48,162 nt of DNA from Alphaproteobacteria bacterium. GTDB taxonomy: Bacteria > Pseudomonadota > Alphaproteobacteria > Rhizobiales > Aestuariivirgaceae. Under the pieces are notes generated by a model, which saw nothing but the letters and a program-made list of their open reading frames with translations, was not told where the DNA came from and ran no database searches. Below are positions 36,096 through 44,608 of this stretch, piece by piece. The position numbers and the translations under genes are program-made. Position 1 is the first letter of the stretch. Each line of letters begins with the position of its first letter. The stretch covers positions 1 to 48,162 of the forward strand of contig JAGWUY010000002.1 of the NCBI GenBank assembly GCA_028868255.1, read 5' to 3'.

Positions 36096-39017
36096 ATGCC
36101 GACCATGCCAGCCCAACGCCCTGTCACGGCCGTTCTGGGCCCCACCAACACCGGAAAAACCCACCTCGCTGTCGAGCGTATGCTGGCCCATGGCAAAGGC
36201 ATGATCGGCCTGCCCCTACGGCTGCTGGCGCGCGAAATTTATGACCGCGTACGCGCCAAGGCGGGCGACCATCAGGTGGCCTTGATCACCGGCGAAGAAA
36301 AAATTATTCCGCGTGAGCCGCGCTATTGGGTCTGCACGGTTGAGGCCATGCCGCCTGATGTGGATGTGCCCTTTCTGGCGATTGATGAAGTTCAGCTGTG
36401 TGCTGATTTTGAGCGCGGCCATATTTTCACCGACCGCGTGCTGCACCGCCGGGGCTTCGAAGAAACCATGCTGCTGGGGGCTGGCACCATGCGCCCCATA
36501 TTGGAAAAGCTTCTGCCCGGCACACAGTTCATCAGCCGCCCCCGCCTGTCGAAACTGTCTTATGCAGGCCAGAAAAAGCTTTCCCGCCTGCCGCGCCGCT
36601 CAGCCATCGTTTGCTTCACCGCAGAAATGGTTTATGCGGTGGCCGAACATATTCGCACCCAACGCGGTGGCGCTGCCGTGGTGATGGGTGCCCTCAGCCC
36701 CCGCACCCGCAATGCCCAAGTGGCGCTCTACCAGTCAGGCGATGTTGATTATCTGGTGGCGACGGATGCCATCGGCATGGGCCTGAACATGGATGTGGAT
36801 CATGTGGCCTTTGCCGCCACACGCAAGTTTGATGGTTTTCAGTTCCGCAATTTAAACCCGGGCGAAATGGGCCAAATTGCCGGTCGCGCGGGCCGCTATA
36901 TGAATGACGGCACCTTTGGCGTGAGCGTTGAAGCAGAACCTTTTGATCAGGAAACCATCGACCGCCTCGAAAACCACAATTTTGATGCTGTGCGAACATT
37001 GCAATGGCGCAACCGCGATCTCGATTTCCGCTCTTTGGATGGCTTGCGCAAAAGCCTGGGATATTTGCCCAAAGTCGAAGGCCTTACCCGCGCCCAAAAT
37101 GCGGCTGATGTGACAGTGCTGGAGGCGATCTGCCGCAATGCCGATGTCTTGCGCCTGATTAAGACGCAAGAAGATGTGCGCCGTGTGTGGGAAGTCTGCC
37201 AAGTGCCGGATTACCGTAATATTTCACCCGCCGAACATGCTCATCTTGTCACCCGTATCATCCAGTTTCTTTTTACGGGAAACGGCTTCATCTCAGAAGA
37301 TTGGTTCGCCAAGCAATTGGCTTTGTCAGAAAATCTGGAGGGCGGAATTGATGCGCTCTCGACCCGCATTTCCCATGTGCGCTCCTGGACCTTTATTGCC
37401 AATCGCTCAGATTGGTTGGAAGCCCCGTTTTATTGGCAGGCCCGCGCAAAAGAAATTGACGACAGGCTGTCAGATGTGTTGCATGAAAGGCTAACGCAGC
37501 GTTTCATTGATCGAAGAACCAGTGTATTGATGCAGCGTCTGGCGAAGAAGGAAGGCTTAATGACGAATATAGACGCGAGCGGCGACGTTCATGTGGAAGG
37601 GCAATTTGTAGGGCGCATTCACGGCATGGTGTTTCAGCCCGATGCAGCTGCAGCAGGCAGCGATGCTCAAACGCTCAAAACAGCAAGCCAGAGCGCCATC
37701 ACGGTTGAAATCGGCCACCGCGCCCGCAACCTCACCATGACAGCCGATCCTGAATTGCGGCTCAATCGCCAAGGTGAAATCTGGTGGATGGGCGCCGTTG
37801 TCGGCCATTTACTTGCAGGCGATCATGCCTTGCGGCCCCGCGCTGAAGTTTTGGCTGATGATGTGCTGCAAGGGGCCCAGCGCGATGAAGTGCGCGAACG
37901 CCTGCAGAAATTTGTGAGCCGCCACATTGCCAGCCTGCTGGAACCTTTGATCAAGCTGGAAGAGGCTGAAGGATTTGAGGCGCCTGCGCGTGGCATGGCT
38001 TTCCGCATCGTTGAACATTTTGGCGTTTTACCGCGTGAAAAGGTAGCCGAAGAGGTAAAGGCCCTGAGCCAGGACGACCGTGCCAAGCTGCGCAGTTTGG
38101 GCGCGCGCTTTGGTGCCTTTCATGTGTTCCTCCCTGCTTTATTAAAACCTGCAGCCACAGATTTGCGTTTGCTGCTCTGGTGGTTGCAACATCAGAAAAC
38201 GACAGGTGCCACAGGCCATGTGCCAGCCCCACCGGCAAATGGTCTGACCTCCACCCATCTCGACACTGAAAAACCAGAAGGCTTTTACGGCATTTGCGGC
38301 TACCGTGTGTGTGGCAAACGCGTGGTGCGCGTGGATATGTTGGAGCGCCTGTCTGACCTGATCCGCGACCGTGTGTTCTGGAAACCACGCATTCCGGAAG
38401 AACAACGCCCGGCGGGTTCTGTGGAAGGTGGCGGTTTTACGGTTGTATCTGACATGATGTCACTGGTCGGCTGCTCTGGCGAAGAGTTTGATGAGATTCT
38501 GCGCAGTCTCGGCTTCCGCGACCAAAAGCGCAGCCTGCCAAAGCCTGTGCCCCCAGCACCTTCCCCGGCAATCGCCGCAGCACCTGTAGCCGAAGCGACA
38601 CCGGCTGCACCCGAAACCGCGATGGCGGAAATCCTGACTCAAGTTGAGGAACCTGTTCCTGCAACAGAGCCTGCAACTGCTGCTGAAGCCGCACCAGCGG
38701 TGGAACCAACACCCGTTGAAATGATTGAGGTCAATGTCTGGTGGCCAAAGGAAACGGGGCCCTTCCGCAAACAGCCCGAACGCCCTGAGCGCAAAGAAAG
38801 ACCGCCATTCAAGCGCCGCGAAGCCACAGAAGGCGAAGCCCGACCCAAATTCTCAAAGCCGGATCGCCACCGCCACAAGGGCAAACCAGAACGCGGTGAA
38901 TGGCCAGAACGCGGCGAACGCCCGGCTCCGCGTCCTCCGCGCCCCGAAAAGCCAATTGACCCCAACTCGCCCTTCGCCGCCTTGGCTGCACTTAAAGAAC
39001 AGCTCAAACAGAGGTAA
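36096..39017 (+). CDS. Suv3-like DExH helicase (mitochondrial-degradosome type)
   Basis: Superfamily 2 RNA/DNA helicase of up to 973 residues, related to eukaryotic Suv3, which works with an exoribonuclease in mitochondrial RNA decay. Motif I GPTNTGKTH at 15–23, motif II DEVQ in AIDEVQLCAD, LGAGTMRPI (motif III), VATDAIGMGLNMDVD and QIAGRAGRY (motifs V and VI) are all intact. The last 160 residues are Pro/Ala-rich then Arg/Lys/Glu-rich and disordered, common in the alphaproteobacterial form. An ATG three codons in is an alternative start. The following S4 gene starts within a few bases of its stop. Confidence 0.92.
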   Translation: MPTMPAQRPVTAVLGPTNTGKTHLAVERMLAHGKGMIGLPLRLLAREIYDRVRAKAGDHQVALITGEEKIIPREPRYWVCTVEAMPPDVDVPFLAIDEVQLCADFERGHIFTDRVLHRRGFEETMLLGAGTMRPILEKLLPGTQFISRPRLSKLSYAGQKKLSRLPRRSAIVCFTAEMVYAVAEHIRTQRGGAAVVMGALSPRTRNAQVALYQSGDVDYLVATDAIGMGLNMDVDHVAFAATRKFDGFQFRNLNPGEMGQIAGRAGRYMNDGTFGVSVEAEPFDQETIDRLENHNFDAVRTLQWRNRDLDFRSLDGLRKSLGYLPKVEGLTRAQNAADVTVLEAICRNADVLRLIKTQEDVRRVWEVCQVPDYRNISPAEHAHLVTRIIQFLFTGNGFISEDWFAKQLALSENLEGGIDALSTRISHVRSWTFIANRSDWLEAPFYWQARAKEIDDRLSDVLHERLTQRFIDRRTSVLMQRLAKKEGLMTNIDASGDVHVEGQFVGRIHGMVFQPDAAAAGSDAQTLKTASQSAITVEIGHRARNLTMTADPELRLNRQGEIWWMGAVVGHLLAGDHALRPRAEVLADDVLQGAQRDEVRERLQKFVSRHIASLLEPLIKLEEAEGFEAPARGMAFRIVEHFGVLPREKVAEEVKALSQDDRAKLRSLGARFGAFHVFLPALLKPAATDLRLLLWWLQHQKTTGATGHVPAPPANGLTSTHLDTEKPEGFYGICGYRVCGKRVVRVDMLERLSDLIRDRVFWKPRIPEEQRPAGSVEGGGFTVVSDMMSLVGCSGEEFDEILRSLGFRDQKRSLPKPVPPAPSPAIAAAPVAEATPAAPETAMAEILTQVEEPVPATEPATAAEAAPAVEPTPVEMIEVNVWWPKETGPFRKQPERPERKERPPFKRREATEGEARPKFSKPDRHRHKGKPERGEWPERGERPAPRPPRPEKPIDPNSPFAALAALKEQLKQR

Positions 39018-39019
39018 CC

Positions 39020-39316
39020 CTGTCTCAGCGCTTGGATAAATGGCTGTGCTATGCCCGCTTCGTCAAACACCGATCTTTGGCTCAGGAGCTGATTGAATCA
39101 GGGCACATCCGCGTCAACCGTGTAAAAATCCAAAAACCGGCCCACGCGATCAAACCTCAAGATGTGTTGACCATCGCCATCCATAACCAAATCCGCGTGG
39201 TGCGGGTGTTGGGCGAGGCCGAACGGCGCGGCCCAGCAACCGAGGCAAGGCTGCTTTACGAAGATCTCATGCCTGACCCCCTCAAACCGCAAACCGACGA
39301 AAATATGGGTGCATAA
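39020..39316 (+). CDS. S4-domain RNA-binding protein, Hsp15-like; probable CTG start
   Basis: Small RNA-binding protein of 98 residues, resembling Hsp15, which recycles stalled 50S subunits with peptidyl-tRNA. The S4 domain occupies about residues 4–66 (RLDKWLCYARFVKHRSLAQELIESGHIRVN). Relatives start with a few residues before RLDKW. Here the frame is closed upstream at 38993–38995 and holds no ATG or GTG. CTG at 39020 lies five bases after AGAGG and gives (M)SQRLDKWL. The alternative TTG at 39032 is 17 bases from that site and starts inside the domain. It is coupled to the helicase, whose stop ends just before it, and followed by fdxA. Confidence 0.8.
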   Translation: MSQRLDKWLCYARFVKHRSLAQELIESGHIRVNRVKIQKPAHAIKPQDVLTIAIHNQIRVVRVLGEAERRGPATEARLLYEDLMPDPLKPQTDENMGA

Positions 39317-39376
39317 TCAACAAAGCGCTGCTATCACCCCTCCCATCAAAGGCCGAACAGGAAGACTTGACCCACC

Positions 39377-39715
39377 ATGACCTACATCGTCACTGAAAAC
39401 TGCATCAAGTGTAAATACATGGATTGCGTGGAAGTTTGCCCCGTGGATTGCTTCTATGAAGGCGAAAACATGCTGGTGATCCACCCCGATGAATGCATTG
39501 ATTGCGGTGTATGCGAGCCTGAATGCCCGGCTGATGCCATCAAGCCAGATACAGAGCCTGGCCTCGACAAGTGGCTGAAACTGAACACCGAATATGCCCC
39601 CAAATGGCCAAACATTACCGTGAAGCGTGATGCGCCAGCCGATGCCAAGGATTTTGATGGCGTGGCCGGCAAGTTTGAGGCTCATTTCTCGCCAAATCCC
39701 GGCGAGGGCGATTGA
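39377..39715 (+). CDS. fdxA: Ferredoxin FdxA, 3Fe-4S/4Fe-4S type
   Basis: Seven-iron electron carrier of 112 residues. The first cluster motif is [14 protein letters not shown] with the second Cys spaced as in 3Fe-4S/4Fe-4S proteins; the second is [34 protein letters not shown] is the usual insertion after the core, and the C-end is disordered and Pro/Gly-rich. Similar helicase–S4–fdxA–carD order occurs in other Hyphomicrobiales. Its electron partner is unknown. AGGAAG lies 12 bases upstream of the ATG. Confidence 0.96.
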   Translation: MTYIVTENCIKCKYMDCVEVCPVDCFYEGENMLVIHPDECIDCGVCEPECPADAIKPDTEPGLDKWLKLNTEYAPKWPNITVKRDAPADAKDFDGVAGKFEAHFSPNPGEGD

Positions 39716-39780
39716 AGCAGGCTCACCTTTAGCGCGAATGGGCGGAAACTTATTAACGTCTGTTAACCATAATAGGGCAA

Positions 39781-39821
39781 AAAGGGGCGAAATTGAACCG
39801 TACACGGACGGTCTCGCCTTT
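39781..39821 (+). terminator. Candidate hairpin after fdxA
   Basis: An outer stem (left 39781–39790, right TCGCCTTT 39814–39821) encloses an inner perfect stem ACCGT/ACGGT (39797–39812). AATTTT follows. The outer stem has a bulge, so termination strength is uncertain. It lies 66 bases after the fdxA stop and before carD. Confidence 0.4.
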
Positions 39822-39934
39822 AATTTTCCATAAAAATGTGCTACGGTCTTCTCATGTAACTGAGAAAAGCAACATTCTGTTCAATCCGGGCTTCTGGCTC
39901 GGATTTTTTAACGCCTCAATTTAAAGGGCCACAG

Positions 39935-40870
39935 ATGTTCCAAATCTCGCTAAAAAAGAGGGCGATAACAGACATGGCAACCAAAAAAGCAGCAGCACCT
40001 AAGGCCAAGGCCAAAGCAGCCACGCCCAAACTGAAGTTGAAAACCAAGCCAGCCGCAAAGGCCAAGCCAGCCGCCAAGGCTGCTGTAAAGAAAGCCGCCA
40101 CGAAGCCTGCCCCCAAAGCAGCGGCCAAGCCGGCCGCAAAGCCAGCACCAGCCGCAGCAACAAAGCCTGCTGCCAAGCCCGCTTTGGCCAAGGCCCTGCA
40201 GGCTCATCATGCGGCCACTAAAAACAAGGCCGCCGCACCTGTTGCAGCGCTTGCGCCAGTTGCTGTTGCACCTAAGGCACCAGCCCCAGCTCCAAAACCG
40301 GCGCCTGCCCCGGCTGCTGCCAAAAAAGTGTTCAAGGTCGGCGAATTGGTGGTTTATCCCGCACATGGCGTGGGCAAGATTTCCAATATTGAAGAGCAAG
40401 AAATTGCCGGCGTGAAGCTGGAGCTTTACATCGTCGATTTCGAAAAGGAAAAGCTGCGTCTTAAAGTGCCAACCAACCGCGCCGAACAAAAAGGTATGCG
40501 CCATTTGGCTGATCGCAACCTGATCGAGCAGGCCATGAAGGTGATCCGTGGCCGCGCCCGCATCAAGCGCACCATGTGGAGCCGCCGTGCCCAGGAATAT
40601 GATGCAAAGATCAATTCGGGTGATGTGATTGCTGTGTCGGAAGTGATCCGCGATTTGTATCGTTCGGATCGCCAGCCTGAACAGTCATACTCTGAACGCC
40701 AATTGTTCGAACAGGCCTTGGCCCGCTTCGCGCGTGAACTGGCTGCCGTGCGCAAGGTGGATGAAGATCAATGCATCCGCGAATTGGAAGAATTTTTGGC
40801 CCGGAACGCCAAGCGCGGTGCTGCCGCTGGCGAAAAGGCGGATGAAGATTCTGCCGAAGAGGCCGCATAA
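39935..40870 (+). CDS. CarD-family transcription regulator with long histone-H1-like N-terminal tail
   Basis: CarD/CdnL proteins bind the RNA polymerase β lobe and stabilise open promoter complexes; rhizobial members are essential or regulate rRNA and stress genes. The conserved core starts near residue 132 (KVGELVVYPAHGVGKI) and covers the RNAP-interacting β barrel and the helical promoter-binding part (WSRRAQEYDAKINSGD, IRDLYRSDRQPEQSYSERQLFEQA). Ahead of it residues 15–130 are almost only Ala, Lys and Pro, like histone H1 or AlgP tails. AAAGGG lies six bases before the ATG at 39935. A second ATG at 39974 starts the Lys-rich tail itself and is the main alternative. The gene is followed by a strong terminator. 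Confidence 0.88.
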   Translation: MFQISLKKRAITDMATKKAAAPKAKAKAATPKLKLKTKPAAKAKPAAKAAVKKAATKPAPKAAAKPAAKPAPAAATKPAAKPALAKALQAHHAATKNKAAAPVAALAPVAVAPKAPAPAPKPAPAPAAAKKVFKVGELVVYPAHGVGKISNIEEQEIAGVKLELYIVDFEKEKLRLKVPTNRAEQKGMRHLADRNLIEQAMKVIRGRARIKRTMWSRRAQEYDAKINSGDVIAVSEVIRDLYRSDRQPEQSYSERQLFEQALARFARELAAVRKVDEDQCIRELEEFLARNAKRGAAAGEKADEDSAEEAA

Positions 40871-40890
40871 GCATTTCGCAATTTGAAATA

Positions 40891-40920
40891 AAAAGGCCGG
40901 GCTCAACCCCGGCCTTTTTT
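40891..40920. terminator. Bidirectional rho-independent terminator, carD / isomerase
   Basis: Arms AAAAGGCCGGG (40891–40901) and CCCGGCCTTTT (40908–40918) pair perfectly around loop CTCAAC, flanked by a T-run on plus and by A-rich sequence that gives a T-run on minus. It lies between convergent carD and the isomerase gene. Confidence 0.92.
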
Positions 40921-40959
40921 CCTTCGTCCTCGCGCGCTTCAACGGGAGAGGACAAGAAA

Positions 40960-41757
40960 TCAACCTTCCAGAAAATCCATACTCCGTGCAATCTCGCGCG
41001 CAATCTGCTTGGACTTGTGAACTTCAGCCGAGAAAGGCTCAAACGACACATAGCCCTTATAGCCAGCTGCAATGAGCTTCTTCACCTGGCCGCGATTATC
41101 AATCATGTCATGGCCATTCACCATCACGCGCTGCGGATCACGCATCGTGGCGGCGGTGTATTTTTGATCCACCACACCCGACACATGGATGAGGCCTGTG
41201 CGATCCGCAAACATCTCTTGCTCGCCCGCCACATAATGATGGAACGTATCATGCGTCAGCTTGAAACGCTTGGAACCGCCCACATCATCAATGGCGGCAA
41301 TGGCTTCAGCTTTCAGGCGCAGTGAGCATTCCACGAAACCCAAAGGTTCCACACAGCCGATCAAACCATGATCTTTCAAAATACCTTTCAGCCCGTCCAA
41401 CGCCACGCGCAACCCATCCAAGCGCTCTTCCGTTGAAGGCTTAAACGTGGTGTCATTGGTGGGAACAAGGATCAGGTTTTTGCCACCAGCAAGTGCGATA
41501 TATTCCGCCAGCGTGTTGGCTTCGTCTTTCTTCTTCTTGTCCCACTGGTTCCAGCGCTGCAGGCCATTGATGTTGATGATGGTGATGCCCTTATCCTTGG
41601 CCATCTTGCCAATCATCTTGGCATTCTTGTTACCCATCATGGAAACCGGAATATCATTGCGGATTTCAACCGCGCTGATCCCCAGCCGCAAAGCCAGATC
41701 AAAAAATTCGGCATAACCCATCTTGGGCGCCACCATATGGTTCAACGAAAATTGCAT
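40960..41757 (-). CDS. TIM-barrel sugar isomerase, IolI-like
   Basis: Probable 2-keto-myo-inositol isomerase or related sugar isomerase of 265 residues in the xylose-isomerase-like barrel family. Candidate metal ligands line up as in IolI: Glu137 in GCVEPLG, Asp170 in LTHDTFHHY, a His in GLIHVSGV (191) and Glu240 in YVSFEPFS. The N-terminus MQFSLNHMVAP is close to rhizobial IolI-type proteins. GGAG lies nine bases before the ATG at 41757; an earlier in-frame start would add 11 residues with no family match. No other inositol genes are nearby, so the substrate is not settled. Confidence 0.75.
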   Translation of the reverse strand: MQFSLNHMVAPKMGYAEFFDLALRLGISAVEIRNDIPVSMMGNKNAKMIGKMAKDKGITIININGLQRWNQWDKKKKDEANTLAEYIALAGGKNLILVPTNDTTFKPSTEERLDGLRVALDGLKGILKDHGLIGCVEPLGFVECSLRLKAEAIAAIDDVGGSKRFKLTHDTFHHYVAGEQEMFADRTGLIHVSGVVDQKYTAATMRDPQRVMVNGHDMIDNRGQVKKLIAAGYKGYVSFEPFSAEVHKSKQIAREIARSMDFLEG

Positions 41758-41857
41758 GTTCAGAATCTCCTCTTCGCGCGGCCATAGCAAATCCGAACGC
41801 GCAAGGTAATCACACCAGAGCGGAATTGATCAGAAACTATCAGATGCTCCAACAAAT

Positions 41858-41983
41858 CCCCTCCCCCTTGTGGGGAGGGTTAGGGTGGGGGTCACTCGAA
41901 ACTCAACAACCATGAAATGACAAGAGCGTAAATTAATTCGCCTGAGCGACCCCCACCCCGGCCCTCCCCACAAGGGGGAGGGG
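41858..41983. repeat. Large inverted repeat (CCCTCCCCCTTGTGGGG type)
   Basis: Arms of about 40 bases (left 41858–41898, right 41944–41983) match with four or so differences, several giving G·U pairs in RNA. Each arm itself has a short palindrome CCCTCCCCCTTGTGGGGAGGG. The 45-base A/T-rich centre is unrelated. This is a typical small non-coding element of alphaproteobacteria; no transposase is associated. It lies between the isomerase and the HEPN-type gene and could end transcription of the latter. Confidence 0.9.
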
Positions 41984-41992
41984 GAAGGATCA

Positions 41993-42634
41993 CTAAAAAT
42001 TACTCAATAAGAACTGCTCTACAAAGCCGATCACGCTATTCACGTCAGGTTCGCTGATCTTAGACCAATCCGCATGCAATGCTGCATTGCGAATGCGTGG
42101 CATAACATCAAGAAGCGATTTTTGCGCTCCAGAAACAAGACCAGCCCCCTTTAGAGAATTGATGACATCGGTCATTGATTTTTCGTCGGGTGTCAGACCA
42201 TTTGCCAACGCAAACCTCTTCAACGCATCTTCAAGTGCTGCACATGCAAGAACGGCAGCAACATCTTTGTGACCTTCCGAAAGGGATTGCTTGGCTAAAG
42301 CAACAAAATCGCCAAATACTTCACCGGAAATTCTCAAATCCAAATTGCCAGCAAAGCCTGCTTCGAAATCACTGCAAGCACTTTGAAAAACTGCAAATAA
42401 AGCCCTCACGCTGTGTTCGGTGTTATTGCAGTTTTGGTACAAATCTTTGAAATTTCTGGAATGAGGGGAAATGGTACCGAACGAAACCTCTATCAAATTC
42501 TGAGCGCTAGTAGCCCAGTTTCGCCACACACCATTCTGACTAGTTGGAAAACCACCGTGACTGCCAGTGACAAATCGGATATCGCCCAATTGTCCGCGAA
42601 GTTCTTCGTATCTCTTCCGAAATTTTTCTTGCAC
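41993..42634 (-). CDS. Uncharacterised HEPN/DUF4145-like protein
   Basis: 213 residues with no family I can name firmly. The C-terminal half (about 105–213) is α-helical: ALAKQSLSEGHKDVAAVLACAALEDALKRFALANGL, then PRIRNAALHADW, which holds an R-x4-H motif (Arg182, His187) typical of HEPN RNase-like domains. Many DUF4145/HEPN proteins show the same helix arrangement. The N-terminal 100 residues are of unknown fold. The GTG start has GGAGA seven bases upstream, and the frame is closed just above it. Base use is A/T-richer than neighbours, and the gene stands alone beside a large inverted repeat, hinting at recent arrival. No paired MNT nucleotidyltransferase or antitoxin is adjacent. Confidence 0.65.
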   Translation of the reverse strand: MQEKFRKRYEELRGQLGDIRFVTGSHGGFPTSQNGVWRNWATSAQNLIEVSFGTISPHSRNFKDLYQNCNNTEHSVRALFAVFQSACSDFEAGFAGNLDLRISGEVFGDFVALAKQSLSEGHKDVAAVLACAALEDALKRFALANGLTPDEKSMTDVINSLKGAGLVSGAQKSLLDVMPRIRNAALHADWSKISEPDVNSVIGFVEQFLLSNF

Positions 42635-42720
42635 GCAAGATTCTCCAGTTCAGACCTGCGCTGCAAATCTGAACTACGAAGAGCTGTTTGGCTAGAGAGT
42701 AATTGGCGCTAGTTTGCCTC

Positions 42721-44490
42721 TCACTGCTTCCGCATATCCTTGGCATCAATGCCTGCCACCTGCACCGGCTTCTTCATCGCGTCGCGGCGGAAGGGTTCGC
42801 CCAGTTCCTGGTTCAGCATGGCTTCGATCAGTGTGGTTTTGCCGTGCTTCATCTGGTCATCAATGGCCTTGTGCAAGGCGGCTGTCAGCTCATCCATGGT
42901 GCGGGCCACTACGCCTTCAAGGCCGCAAGCCTTGGCGATGCCAGCATATGACACTTGTTCGTCAAGCTCGGTGCCCACGAAGTTGTCATCATACCACAGT
43001 GTGGAGTTGCGCTTTTCCGCACCCCACTGATAATTGCGGAACACCACTTGCGTGATCGCTGGCCATTCCTTGCGGCCAATCGCGGTAAGCTCCGTCACAG
43101 CAATGCCAAACGCACCATCGCCCGAAAAACCAACCACAGGCACATCGGGGCAGGCAATCTTGGCACCCACAACCGATGGCAAGCCATAGCCACAGGGGCC
43201 GAACAGGCCAGGCGCCAAATATTTGCGACCCTCATCAAAACTGGGATAGGCATTGCCAATGGCGCAATTGTTGCCAATGTCAGATGAAATGATCGCTTCT
43301 CGCGGCAGCGCCGCCTGAATGGCGCGCCACGCCATGCGCGGGCTCATCCACTTGGGCTTGGCCGCACGTGCGCGCTCATTCCATGTGGTACCCGGATCAT
43401 CATTTTCATGATCCATGGATGAGAGTTGCTGCGCCCAGCGCGATTTGGTGGTGGCAATCAAATCCTTGCGGTCTTTTCGGCCATGATCACCAGCAGACGG
43501 TGAAAGCTTGGCCAAAATGCTGCTGGCCACTTTCTTGGCATCACCCACAATGCCCACGGCCACACGCTTGGTGAGGCCGATTCGGGCGGGGTTAATATCA
43601 ACCTGAATGATCTGTGCGCCCTTGGGCCAGTAATCAAGGCCATAGCCTGGCAGCGTAGAAAACGGATTGAGCCGCGTTCCCAAAGCCAACACCACATCAG
43701 CCTTCTGGATCAACTCCATCGCGGCCTTTGAACCATTATAACCGAGTGGCCCAGCAAACAGCGGGTGCGAACCAGGAAACGCATCATTGTGCTGATAGCC
43801 CACACACACAGGCGCATCTAGCCTCTCAGCCAGCGCCTTGGAGGCTGGAATTGCCCCACCCAGCACAACACCAGCGCCATTGAGGATGACGGGGAACTTG
43901 GCATCTGACAACAGTTTCGCCGCCTGCGTCAACGCATCCTCGCCACCAGCGGGGCGCTCAAATTCAACAATGGCCGGAAGATCAATATCAATCACTTGCG
44001 TAAAATAATCGCGCGGCATGTTGATTTGCGCAGGCGCTGAATGGCGCTTGGCATTCATAATCACGCGGTTCAAAACTTCGGCCACGCGCGATGGGTCACG
44101 CACCTCTTCCTGATAGCACACCATATCCTTGAACAGCGCCATCTGCTCAACCTCTTGGAAACCACCTTGACCAATGGTCTTGTTGGCGGCTTGCGGTGTC
44201 ACCAGCAGCAATGGCGTGTGGTTCCAATAAGCGGTTTTGACCGGGGTGACGAAATTGGTAATGCCCGGGCCATTCTGCGCAATCATCATGCTCATCTTGC
44301 CGCAAGCACGCGTAAACCCATCGGCCATCATGCCGCCCGAGCCTTCATGCGCACAGTCCCAGAAGTGAATGCCAGCCTTAGGGAAAATGTCCGAGATCGG
44401 CATGAAAGCCGAACCAATAATGCCAAAGGCGTGTTCAATGCCATGCATTTGCAAAACCTTCACAAAGGCTTCTTCCGTGGTCATCTTCAT
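42721..44490 (-). CDS. xsc: Sulfoacetaldehyde acetyltransferase
   Basis: Thiamine-diphosphate enzyme of 589 residues that converts sulfoacetaldehyde and phosphate to acetyl phosphate and sulfite, the desulfonation step of taurine and isethionate use. The start (MTTEEAFVKVLQMHGIEHAFGIIGSAFMPISDIFP) and HEGSGGMMADG at the cofactor Glu are diagnostic of Xsc, not of acetolactate synthase. The TPP motif is GDGAFGIAVTEL…N. The AGGAG ribosome site is eight bases from the ATG. No pta, tau or tpa genes adjoin, which is unusual. A repeat operator lies just upstream. Confidence 0.93.
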   Translation of the reverse strand: MKMTTEEAFVKVLQMHGIEHAFGIIGSAFMPISDIFPKAGIHFWDCAHEGSGGMMADGFTRACGKMSMMIAQNGPGITNFVTPVKTAYWNHTPLLLVTPQAANKTIGQGGFQEVEQMALFKDMVCYQEEVRDPSRVAEVLNRVIMNAKRHSAPAQINMPRDYFTQVIDIDLPAIVEFERPAGGEDALTQAAKLLSDAKFPVILNGAGVVLGGAIPASKALAERLDAPVCVGYQHNDAFPGSHPLFAGPLGYNGSKAAMELIQKADVVLALGTRLNPFSTLPGYGLDYWPKGAQIIQVDINPARIGLTKRVAVGIVGDAKKVASSILAKLSPSAGDHGRKDRKDLIATTKSRWAQQLSSMDHENDDPGTTWNERARAAKPKWMSPRMAWRAIQAALPREAIISSDIGNNCAIGNAYPSFDEGRKYLAPGLFGPCGYGLPSVVGAKIACPDVPVVGFSGDGAFGIAVTELTAIGRKEWPAITQVVFRNYQWGAEKRNSTLWYDDNFVGTELDEQVSYAGIAKACGLEGVVARTMDELTAALHKAIDDQMKHGKTTLIEAMLNQELGEPFRRDAMKKPVQVAGIDAKDMRKQ

Positions 44491-44527
44491 GGGGCAAACT
44501 CCTGATTGGGATAAGCCTTTCTATCAA

Positions 44528-44553
44528 CTGGCACTATCTGGCACTAGTACCAG
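44528..44553 (-). promoter_or_regulatory. Tandem operator-like repeats upstream of xsc
   Basis: Two tandem ten-base repeats, CTGGCACTAT (44528–44537) and CTGGCACTAG (44538–44547), followed by inverted TACCAG (44548–44553), so ACTAGT forms the centre of a further palindrome. The site is 38 bases before the xsc start. From memory, TauR of Rhodobacter binds direct repeats of CTGGACYTAA upstream of taurine genes, which these resemble. No regulator gene is present in the window. Confidence 0.55.
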
Positions 44554-44608
44554 TTTGGGGTGGAAGTTTGGGCGGCCTTTGTGCTAAGCGAATTTGACGC
44601 AAGATCAA

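Noticed and set aside
39753-39766. CtrA-like pair TTAA…TTAA between fdxA and carD
   Set aside because: The spacer is six bases, while the CtrA consensus needs seven, and there is no conserved flank.
42721-44490. xsc as acetolactate synthase
   Set aside because: The N-terminal and cofactor motifs are those of sulfoacetaldehyde acetyltransferase, and no small regulatory subunit adjoins.
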